Origin: Arthrobacter sp. AQ5-06 | Lineage (GTDB): Bacteria > Actinomycetota > Actinomycetes > Actinomycetales > Micrococcaceae | DNA: 64,000 nt | Assembly (NCBI RefSeq): GCF_003287955.1 | Contig: NZ_QMKP01000007.1 | Span: 124,001 to 188,000, forward strand | Direction of reading: 5' to 3' | Shown: piece after piece, positions 9,211 through 15,954 of the stretch | How the letters are laid out: each line of letters opens with the position of its first letter | Position numbering within the stretch: the stretch's first letter is position 1 | Position numbers and translations under genes: made by a program | The notes under the pieces: model-generated | What the model was told of the DNA's origin: nothing | Seen by the model: only the letters and a program-made list of their open reading frames with translations | Databases searched by the model: none

Positions 9211-10266
9211 CTAGTGGCGGGAGGCCTTGGGGTCCAGGGCGTCCCGGACGGCGTCACCCAGGAGGTTGAACGCCAGGACGGTGATGATGAGCATGACGCC
9301 CGGAACGACCAGGAACCAAGGATCGCTGAGGTACCAGTTGCCGGACTGCGCGGCGTTAAGCATCTGGCCCCACGACGATGTGGGGTCCCTGACGCCAACG
9401 CCCAGGAAGGACAGCGCAGCTTCGGCAGAGATGTTGGTGGGGATCAGCATGGTGGCGTAAACCAGAACGACGCCCATGACGTTGGGAATGATCTGGCGGA
9501 AAAGGACACTCATGTGCGATGCGCCGAAGGAACGAGCGGCTTCCACGAATTCGCGTTCCCGGAGGCTCAGCACCTGGCCCCGGACGATCCTGGCGAGGTA
9601 GGCCCAGCCGAAGAAGCCAAGGATGATTACCAGCGAGGCCATGGGCAGGAAGCTGCCTTCGCCCAGTGGCGTATCCCGGAGCCGCGACTGCAGGATAGGC
9701 GTCAACGAAAGCACAAGGAGGAGATGCGGGAACGCGAGGAACAAATCCATGATGCGGGAGATGATGGCGTCTGTCTTGCCACCGAAATATCCGGCAGCCG
9801 CACCCAGAACAGTTCCGAGAACGACGGAAACGGCGGTGGACAGCAGCGCGATGGTGAGGGAAACCTGGCCGCCATAGGCAAGCCTGGCGAAGAGGTCGCG
9901 GCCCAAGCCGGGCTCGACGCCCAGCCAGTGCTCGGCCGAGGGGTACATGTAGCCGGGGAGCGGCAGGCCCGGAGTCTGGAAGTCGTCCAGTACTTCCGGG
10001 CTTGTGTTGGACGTGAAGGGGTCGTTGCCGGACATCGCGCTGAGCGCGGGGGCCAGGATGGCGAACAGCATGATCGCCACCACGACGCACAGGCTAAGGA
10101 GCGCGATCTTGCTGCGCCGGATCCTCAACCACGCGGTGGCGAGCAATGAGCGCGCCTCGGCAGGTGCGGCTGCTTTGCCATCCGGCGACGTCGCCAAAGG
10201 AAGCGGCGGTCTGCCGGTGTTCGGTTCGACGGACTGTAACTGGGTCAACGGTTTTGCTCGTTTCAT
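9211..10266 (-). CDS. Dipeptide/oligopeptide-type ABC importer permease (DppC-like), first gene of operon
   Basis: The permease has a long cytoplasmic N-terminus, a first helix (IALLSLCVVVAIMLFAILAP), a large outside loop, five further helices and the coupling segment REFVEAARSFGASHMSVLFR. The open frame extends to an ATG at 10326, but that lies upstream of the predicted -10 box (10308-10313). The ATG at 10266 (MKRAKPLTQ, 351 residues) is therefore the better start. Gene order permease C, binding protein, permease B, ATPases is rearranged compared with the usual binding protein-B-C-D-F order. Confidence 0.85.
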   Translation of the reverse strand: MKRAKPLTQLQSVEPNTGRPPLPLATSPDGKAAAPAEARSLLATAWLRIRRSKIALLSLCVVVAIMLFAILAPALSAMSGNDPFTSNTSPEVLDDFQTPGLPLPGYMYPSAEHWLGVEPGLGRDLFARLAYGGQVSLTIALLSTAVSVVLGTVLGAAAGYFGGKTDAIISRIMDLFLAFPHLLLVLSLTPILQSRLRDTPLGEGSFLPMASLVIILGFFGWAYLARIVRGQVLSLREREFVEAARSFGASHMSVLFRQIIPNVMGVVLVYATMLIPTNISAEAALSFLGVGVRDPTSSWGQMLNAAQSGNWYLSDPWFLVVPGVMLIITVLAFNLLGDAVRDALDPKASRH

Positions 10267-10293
10267 GATCCAGGGAGCTGGCTCCGCGAGTTC

Positions 10294-10336
10294 TTGTATA
10301 CCAAAATAGACTAGAGGAGGATTCATGCGATGTAAA
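10294..10336 (-). promoter_or_regulatory. Predicted promoter and GntR-type operator of the importer operon
   Basis: On the minus strand there is a -35-like TTTACA (10331-10336), a 17-bp spacer and a -10-like TAGTCT (10308-10313). The imperfect palindrome TTGTATACCAA (10294-10304) follows immediately, at the expected transcription start. TTG-N5-CAA sites with a central TATAC are typical of GntR/FCD regulators, and the only such regulator nearby is at 11328. A weaker look-alike, TTGGAATACCG, lies at 10355-10365. The proteins have not been shown to bind here. Confidence 0.5.
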
Positions 10337-10407
10337 TCACAAATAATGTCCTGTTTGGAATACCGGATAGCACTTGGATAAGTCGCAACAAGGAAAGAGG
10401 AGCACCC

Positions 10408-11275
10408 GTTCCCACCAAGGTCAGGTCACCGCCCGGCTACGTGCTGGGCTTCAAAAATGGGCAGCATGTGCTGCTGGAAGATGCCTGCGTGGTCTACAAC
10501 GGGGACGCAATTGAAGTTGTGGGCCATGACTGCACGGGTTCAGTCGACGAAGAACGGCACCTCGGTGACGACTTCCGCAACCGCCGCGCCGACGTGTTCA
10601 CCGCCGAAGAACGCCAGCAGATCCGCGAATACGCTCTCGTCCAACTGGTCCTGCACGGCTACCTCGGCCCTGCCTGCCGCTCGGGCGTGAACGTCGTGCT
10701 GGAGAACGGCGAACGCTCTGTAATGTTCGACGACGACCGCGGCCGTGAGTGGCTCGCCGGCGCCTTGCGCTTCATTGACCATGCGACGGAACTGAATGAT
10801 CCACTGGTCAACGGTGTCCTGCTCCCGTGCCGCATCGAGACCCTGGACATCGAACTGCCCAAAGCGACGGCTGCGGCATCCGAGGAGCGCGACGTACTGG
10901 TCCGCCTGCACTCGCTGCAGGGACTCGTGGAACGTGAACTCATCCTGGACTGGCACGGTGTCACGCATCGACTCGTTCCCGCCGGACCTGATCCGGGGCA
11001 TCGATGCCGGCGTGCAGCTCGCGAAGATACTGGCCGGAAGCAAGGACGCCGGCGACCTCATTCTGAACGGCACAGCCCGCCAGGCAGTGCTCTCAGTAGT
11101 GGCTGGCCGGATCATCATGGCCGACGGCTTGATAGAGGGAGTGGACGTGGGCTACTGGCGCGGGAAGGCCCAGGAACTCTTCAACAAGATGCGCAACGCC
11201 TACACTGTCAGAAACGCCTTGAACCGCCCCGCCGATGAGCTGTTTCCACCGGTGTATGCTCGGCTGGAACGCTGA
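10408..11275 (+). pseudogene. Amidohydrolase pseudogene with lost start and several internal deletions
   Basis: The N-terminus reads VRSPPGYVLGFKNGQHVLLE, an amidohydrolase beta-sandwich start, but the codon at the expected start behind an AAAGAGGAG site is GTT (10408). The frame jumps from ERHLGD to DFRNRRADVFTAEE, so the strand-1 metal site is absent; a second jump joins VLHG to YLGPACRSG. Near 10965-10980 a third join changes the frame to SFPPDLIRGIDAGVQLAKIL, and a fourth joins KDAGDLI to LNGTARQAVLSVVAGR. The final frame ends at 11275 (PPVYARLER). Retained pieces are well preserved although at least four blocks are missing. It is divergent from the importer operon. Confidence 0.75.
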
Positions 11276-11327
11276 CCGGCGCCGTCCGGCGACTCGAGCG
11301 GACGCTGGCATGAAGGGAAGTTTGACA

Positions 11328-12011
11328 GTGGCTGAGGCGATGCCGGAAACCGGGAATAACCGCGATGACGAGGCCCGCGCGGAGCACGTCTACCAGCTGG
11401 TGTTGGAGGGTATCGTCACCGGAACGTTCGCCCAGGGCGTGCGTCTGCGCGAACGGGAACTGTCCGCGATGTACAACGTCTCCAGGATCCCGGTCCGCGA
11501 AGCCATCCAGAGGCTCGAGCAGGACGGCTTCGTAGCCACTTTCCCGCGCCGCGGGGCCGTGGTCCGCGAGCTGACCCTCACCGATGTCAACGAGCTCTTC
11601 GACGTCCGCCTGTGCTTGGAAACGTTCGCCGCCAGGATGGCCGCAACCCGTGTAGCGGAAGGCCACTCCGGGGCACGGCTGGAGGAACTGATGGAAGCTT
11701 CCAAGTCCGCCATCGGCGATGACCGTACGGAAGACGTCGCCCTGATCAGTGCTGAGCTGCACGCCGAAATCGTTCGCCTGTCCGGCAACCGGCTGCTGAT
11801 CGAGTCCGTAAAACCGTTGTTTGGACGCATGCGCTGGATCTTCGGGTTGGCTCACAACCGCAGCAACGAGCTCCAGCGGGACGAGCACACAGAACTCTGC
11901 AACGCGATCCTGAAAGGCCGGCCGGACCTGGCTTACTCGCTGGCGTACTCGCATATCGAGCTGGGCCGCGAACCTGTCCTAGCCGGGCTCGCCCAGACGC
12001 TGGAACCGTGA
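11328..12011 (+). CDS. GntR family regulator, FCD (FadR C-terminal) subfamily
   Basis: This is a 227-residue regulator. The N-terminal winged helix spans roughly residues 15-85 (RLRERELSAMYNVSRIPVRE, then AIQRLEQDGFV); the C-terminal all-helical FCD domain begins near LTDVNELFDVRLCLE. GTG at 11328 is chosen because AAGGGAAG (11313-11320) precedes it by 7 nt; an ATG at 11310 is the alternative. FCD domains bind small carboxylates or metal-bound acids. Its position beside the importer/amidohydrolase locus and the candidate operator at 10294-10304 suggest it controls that operon. Confidence 0.82.
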   Translation: MAEAMPETGNNRDDEARAEHVYQLVLEGIVTGTFAQGVRLRERELSAMYNVSRIPVREAIQRLEQDGFVATFPRRGAVVRELTLTDVNELFDVRLCLETFAARMAATRVAEGHSGARLEELMEASKSAIGDDRTEDVALISAELHAEIVRLSGNRLLIESVKPLFGRMRWIFGLAHNRSNELQRDEHTELCNAILKGRPDLAYSLAYSHIELGREPVLAGLAQTLEP

Positions 12012-12082
12012 GTCTGTCACATGTTGGGTTAACCCCTCACCGACAGTGGTCCCTCTGGTGGATTTGCTTGATGATGCATTAA

Positions 12083-12097
12083 TGAATCATTGATTCA
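12083..12097. promoter_or_regulatory. Palindrome TGAATCA-T-TGATTCA
   Basis: A perfect 7-bp inverted repeat with a 1-bp centre sits in an AT-rich island 29 bp upstream of the integrase remnant's ATG (12126). It may be the old operator or promoter region of the mobile element, or belong to the end of the gntR unit. No function can be assigned from sequence. Confidence 0.3.
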
Positions 12098-12125
12098 GAT
12101 TTTGAAGCGGGGTTTGGGAGGCGGA

Positions 12126-12306
12126 ATGGCAGGCGATGGATCAGGACGGGCCCACCTTCGGGGCTCCGTTCCGCTGCTCCATCCCGAACAGCAGACGTTC
12201 GATGAAATGCTGGACGGCCGGCGCAACCAGCAGCTCTCACGCAACCTGAAGTTCGCCACCATTGACCAGCGCATCGGGTATATTCGCAGGTTCGTGGACC
12301 ACCCTG
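12126..12306 (+). pseudogene. N-terminal fragment of a tyrosine recombinase/integrase
   Basis: An ATG at 12126 behind GGGAGGCGG opens a frame that reads MLDGRRNQQLSRNLKFATID then QRIGYIRRFVDHPGE, matching the SAM-like DNA-binding N-terminus of phage-type tyrosine recombinases. Similarity stops at about 12306 and the catalytic domain (R...HxxR...Y) is absent. The sequence then changes to a serine resolvase in another frame, so it is a relic joined to a second element. Confidence 0.6.
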
Positions 12307-12334
12307 GTGAAGGGCGTTTGGAGGGGCGGCCTAC

Positions 12335-12778
12335 GCCACGGCGACACCCTGGTCGTCTGGAAGCTCGACAGGCTGGGCCGGGACCTGAGACATCTGGTCA
12401 ATATCGTCCATGACCTGACCGAACGCGGCATTTGGAGTCAAGGTCCTCACCGGCCAGGGCGCGGCCATCGACACCACCACCGCCTCCGGAAAGCTGGTCT
12501 TCGGGATCTTCGGCGCCCTGGCCGAATTCGAACGCGAACTGATCTCCGAACGGACCCTTGCCGGACTCGCCTCCGCTCATGCCCGCGGCCGCAACGGCGG
12601 CCGCCCCTACAAGATGGCCCCCGCCAAACTCCGCCTCGCCCTGACCTCCAAGGGGAAGCCCGGCACCGAAGTCAGCGACCTCTGCACCGAACTCGGCATC
12701 ACCCGCCAGACTCTCTACCGGCAAGTGTCGCCGACGGGCGAACTGCGCGCCGCCGGCGAAAAGCTGCTGTCGCGGTAG
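12335..12778 (+). pseudogene. Serine resolvase/invertase remnant, 5'-truncated and frameshifted
   Basis: The sequence encodes GDTLVVWKLDRLGRDLRHLV then NIVHDLTERGI, the core of the Tn3-type resolvase catalytic domain, but lacks the N-terminal part with the nucleophilic serine. At 12431-12433 an extra T (TTT where GGC-ATT-GGA-GTC would keep frame) shifts the reading frame. The downstream frame resumes as LTGQGAAIDTTTASGKLVFG, IFGALAEFERELISERT and a C-terminal helix-turn-helix ELGITRQTLYRQV, ending at TAG 12776-12778. Confidence 0.8.
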
Positions 12779-12998
12779 GCCCACATCTCCGATGGGCGCT
12801 GAATCGCAGATGCTGGCCCCATCCCACAATCGGGAGATGAGACGCAGCTCCCGGGGCCGTCCGGTCCCGAAGCGGATATATTTTCCGAGCAGATACTTGA
12901 TATCAAGAAATTCGTCTTCCTCAAATACATGCCGTACGTCACAGTGGTTTGAACCTGCAACAACCCGTACCGCAGCCAGTCTTCAGAAGGAATTCAGC

Positions 12999-13169
12999 GT
13001 GGAAACTCCCCTCTCCCATCTTGCCCACCTTGAGATCACCACCCCAGACGTCGAAGCCTCTGCCCGGTTCTACGAGGAAAAGTTCGGCATGCGCCACCCG
13101 TCAATTCTTGCTCTTCATCGCACATCCCAGCAGGCTAGTGCCTGCAAGCTTGACGGCCCAACCGGGTGA
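12999..13169 (+). pseudogene. Truncated VOC-fold (glyoxalase/extradiol dioxygenase-like) gene
   Basis: After AGAAGGAATTCAGC, GTG 12999 starts ETPLSHLAHLEITTPDVEAS then ARFYEEKFGMR, the first beta-alpha-beta unit of a VOC-family protein with its metal-site histidine (HLEI). Similarity breaks off at about 13095, and the frame runs into an unrelated tail that stops at 13169. A normal family member would be at least 120 residues and usually contains two such units. Confidence 0.55.
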
Positions 13170-13240
13170 GCTGGATTGCGACAAGCGGCGGGGATGTCCC
13201 CACGATGATCGTAAACGGCGAGCTGGACTAATGTTGACCG

Positions 13241-13783
13241 ATGTTTGAATCGCGCCAACTTAGTGAAAAAGTCAGCATGCGTCTACTGCGCCTAAGCGAC
13301 GCGACAGCGCTTGCCGCCGCATATGTGCGCAACCGTGCGTACCTTTCACACTGGGAACCGGCACGCCCCGAGGAGTACTACGCCGAGGCATGGCAGGCTG
13401 CCGACATCGCCAGCCGCCTTGTTGCGCATGAAGCTGGGGAGGGGTATCCCCTTGGCCTGTTTGCTGGCGATACCCTCGTTGGTCGATTCAACGTGGCTGG
13501 AATCGTGCGCGGCCCCTTCCAGAGCGTGGGGCTGGGCTACTGGGTGGACAACAAGTATGCAGGCCGCGGGCTGGCATCCGGTGCGGTCCAGGCGATAGTC
13601 GAAATGGCACGCGACGAGCTCGGACTGCACCGCATCGAGGCGAGCACTCTGCTGCACAATATTGGCTCGCAGCGAGTGCTGCTGAAAGCCGGGTTCCAGC
13701 AGATAGGTATGGCGCCGCGATACCTGCAGATTGCCGGGAAATGGCAAGACCACAACCTCTACCAGGTGGTCCTGCACGACTAG
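13241..13783 (+). CDS. GNAT N-acetyltransferase, RimJ/RimL-like
   Basis: This 180-residue acetyltransferase contains the acetyl-CoA binding segment GLGYWVDNKYAGRGLASGAV and the RimJ-type HRIEASTLLHNIGSQRVLLK then AGFQQIGMAPRYLQI. It probably acetylates a protein N-terminus or a small amine. TAATGT at 13229-13234 lies 6 nt before the ATG without a ribosome binding site, so the mRNA may be leaderless. It is the only intact gene in the 12-14.2 kb scar zone. Confidence 0.82.
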   Translation: MFESRQLSEKVSMRLLRLSDATALAAAYVRNRAYLSHWEPARPEEYYAEAWQAADIASRLVAHEAGEGYPLGLFAGDTLVGRFNVAGIVRGPFQSVGLGYWVDNKYAGRGLASGAVQAIVEMARDELGLHRIEASTLLHNIGSQRVLLKAGFQQIGMAPRYLQIAGKWQDHNLYQVVLHD

Positions 13784-14251
13784 GGTGCCGAATTCCCCTC
13801 CAAGCTGAGCCAGGAAAGTGTCGCGGCGGACAGTTCCGGTTTCACCATGAGAGGCGACGTCCAAGTGTCAATCAAGGCACCCTTGAGGTCGCAGAAACCT
13901 ACAGCTTTTCGAGACAACGCGCCGACGCTGATAGCTCAGTCGGTGTCACATTCCGAAGGCGATTGCACGGAAGGTCCGAAGTCGACCGCACGACTACGTC
14001 TGCCCTCGATGTGGCCAGTGTGGTCCAGCCGGACTCGGAGGCAACCCACAGGAAGCACCGTCGGAATATGCAGGAAGGTTCGGCGCCGACGGCTTGAAGG
14101 TTCCAATGCCAGGGGAACTCATTCACAGTAGGTCAGTGGCCCGTTAGCGCTCTATTCGAGCTCGAGCCCCGCATGTCGGGGCTTGGGCGGCGGCACCGAT
14201 TCGGTCGGATAAACCTTGGAATGCCGCGGCGTAAGCGTCTCGGCAGTCTAC
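13784..14251. other. 468-bp stretch with no supported gene
   Basis: No frame shows credible coding on either strand. The stretch holds the terminator-like hairpin at 14165-14183. A short minus-strand frame near 14100-14126 reads NEFPWHW, which resembles an integrase N-terminal motif but is too short to call. Loss of coding sequence here fits the decay seen from 12.1 kb onward. Confidence 0.5.
14165..14183. terminator. Possible terminator hairpin
   Basis: AGCCCC (14165-14170) pairs with GGGGCT (14178-14183) across a 7-nt loop. It sits about 70 bp past the end of the minus-strand MarR gene and could end that transcript, but no U-run follows. Confidence 0.35.
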
Positions 14252-14743
14252 CTAGGCGGCCGGCCTAGGCAGCTGTTTCGCCGCCCGGGACCCCACGGAA
14301 TTCCGGAGTTTCTCGGTCAGCCGCTGAAGTTCTTTCTGCTCGGCAGCCGTCAGGGCTGGCCCCACCAGGCTGGAGATGTCCCGCACATGCTCCCGACCGA
14401 TCTCCTTCTGGAGGGCAGACCCCTCCTCGGTGAGCTTCAGCAGTACGCCGCGGCCGTCGTCGGGGGCCGCCATTCGGGCCACGAGCCCGCGCTTTTCCAG
14501 CCTCTCAACCAGTCTGCTGAGGCTCGACTGGCTCAGCAGGACATGGTCGTTGAGTTCGTTGAGGCGGAGCCATCCGGACGGACACCGGGAGAGTGTGAAC
14601 AGCACGTCGTATTCGTTCAGTGCCACTTTCCGGAAAGCGGGACCGGCCTGGAGCCTGCGCATGACGGCAACCTGGGCCCGGAACAGGGATTCCCAGGTTT
14701 CCGCTGCCAAGCGGATGGGTGATTCGTTGCCGTCGGCAGCCAT
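14252..14743 (-). CDS. MarR family transcriptional regulator
   Basis: This 163-residue regulator contains the winged helix LRLNELNDHVLLSQSSLSRL then VERLEKRGLVARMAAPDDGR, with the DxRG wing motif of MarR proteins. The ATG at 14743 overlaps the stop of the upstream flavin oxidoreductase gene (TGATG), so the two are co-transcribed and coupled; a GTG at 14746 is an alternative start. It probably autoregulates the pair through the palindrome at 15898-15911. Confidence 0.85.
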   Translation of the reverse strand: MAADGNESPIRLAAETWESLFRAQVAVMRRLQAGPAFRKVALNEYDVLFTLSRCPSGWLRLNELNDHVLLSQSSLSRLVERLEKRGLVARMAAPDDGRGVLLKLTEEGSALQKEIGREHVRDISSLVGPALTAAEQKELQRLTEKLRNSVGSRAAKQLPRPAA

Positions 14744-15852
14744 CACGCCTCCGAAGGGGCAGTGTCAGGCGCTTGTGCAGCCATCAGTGCGGCCACGCGG
14801 CCGGCGTGGGTGGGAGGGTCCGGGACGTGCTGGGGCTTGAGGGCCGCGTATTCCTTGCGGAGGACCGGGAGGACTTCCTCGCCGAACAGGTCCAGCTGCT
14901 CCAGTACCGTCTTCAAGGGCAGGCCGGCGTGGTCGATCAGGAACAGCTGGCGCTGGTAGTCGCCGAAGTACTCACGGAACGTCAGGGTCTTTTCGATGAC
15001 TTCCTGCGGGCTGCCGACCGTCAGTGGTGTCTGGGAGGTGAAGTCCTCCAGTGACGGGCCGTGGCCGTAGACGGGCGCGTTGTCGAAGTAAGGCCGGAAT
15101 TCCTTCACGGCGTCCTGGGAGTTCTTGCGCATGAAGAACTGGCCGCCGAGGCCAACGATGGCCTGGTCCGCCTTGCCGTGGCCGTAGTGCTCGTAGCGCT
15201 CCCGGTAGAGGCTGATCAGCTGCTGGTAGTGCTCCTTGGGCCAGAAGATGTTGTTCGCGAAGAAGCCGTCGCCGTAGTAGGCGGCCACTTCGGCGATCTG
15301 CGGCGTGCGGATGGAGCCGTGCCACACAAAGGGGGCCACGCCGTCGAGCGGGCGAGGGGTGGAAGTGAAGTTCTGCAGCGGCGTGCGGAACTTGCCTGAC
15401 CAGTTCACCGTGTCCTCTTCCCACAGCCGGCGCAGCAGGCTGTAGTTCTCGATGGCCAGTTCCACGCCGTCCTGGATGTTCTTACCGAACCACGGGTACA
15501 CCGGAGCCGTATTTCCGCGGCCCAGGACCAGATCCACGCGGCCGTCGGCCAGGTGCTGCAGCATGGCGAAGTCTTCGGCGATCTTGACTGGATCGTTGGT
15601 GGTGATCAGCGTGGTGGCAGTGGAGAGGGTGATCCGCTCGGTCTGAGCGGCGATGTAACCAAGGGTGGTAGTGGGCGAGGAGGAAAAGAACGGGCGGTTG
15701 TGGTGCTCGCCGAGGGCGAAGACATCCATGCCGATTTCCTCGACCTTTTTGGCGATCGCCACGGCAGCCTTGATGCGTTCGTTCTCCGTGGGCGTCCGGC
15801 CGGTGGTGGGGTCAGTGGTGATGTCACTGACGCTGAATACGCCGATCTGCAT
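14743..15852 (-). CDS. LLM-class flavin-dependent oxidoreductase
   Basis: This 369-residue luciferase-like monooxygenase starts at ATG 15852 (MQIGVFSVSDITTDP) behind GGAAGG. Family signs include FALGEHHNRPFFSSSPTTTL, TERITLSTATTLITTNDPVK, LADGRVDLVLGRGN and VAPFVWHGSIRTPQ. It would use FMNH2 or a deazaflavin in the cytoplasm; the substrate is unknown. The open frame extends 16 codons further but those lie in the promoter. The downstream coupled MarR gene suggests inducible expression, perhaps by a toxic or redox-active compound. Confidence 0.83.
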   Translation of the reverse strand: MQIGVFSVSDITTDPTTGRTPTENERIKAAVAIAKKVEEIGMDVFALGEHHNRPFFSSSPTTTLGYIAAQTERITLSTATTLITTNDPVKIAEDFAMLQHLADGRVDLVLGRGNTAPVYPWFGKNIQDGVELAIENYSLLRRLWEEDTVNWSGKFRTPLQNFTSTPRPLDGVAPFVWHGSIRTPQIAEVAAYYGDGFFANNIFWPKEHYQQLISLYRERYEHYGHGKADQAIVGLGGQFFMRKNSQDAVKEFRPYFDNAPVYGHGPSLEDFTSQTPLTVGSPQEVIEKTLTFREYFGDYQRQLFLIDHAGLPLKTVLEQLDLFGEEVLPVLRKEYAALKPQHVPDPPTHAGRVAALMAAQAPDTAPSEA

Positions 15853-15882
15853 GGTGTGCCTTCCGATTCTGGGCTTGCTTTC

Positions 15883-15911
15883 ACTATACCCGATTTTCAT
15901 GCGTTTGCATG
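15883..15911 (-). promoter_or_regulatory. Promoter with MarR-type operator for the LLM-marR operon
   Basis: On the minus strand the -10-like TATAGT occupies 15883-15888. The perfect inverted repeat CATGC-N4-GCATG (15898-15911) covers the place where a -35 box would lie. A repressor bound there would block RNA polymerase, as expected for a MarR autoregulator. Confidence 0.5.
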
Positions 15912-15954
15912 TATCAACAGATATAACGTATCCCCGGCGAGAATATTCCAGGCG

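Noticed and set aside
10325..10381. 18-codon plus-strand ORF behind AGGAGG upstream of the amidohydrolase pseudogene
   Set aside because: The AGGAGG lies in the spacer of the minus-strand operon promoter and the peptide has no recognisable bias; chance is more likely.
13166..13231. 22-codon GTG frame ending MIVNGELD
   Set aside because: Too short to judge; probably a leftover of a deleted gene's 3' end.
14099..14126. Minus-strand NEFPWHW resembling an integrase N-terminal motif
   Set aside because: Only seven residues match and the remainder of the frame has no similarity.
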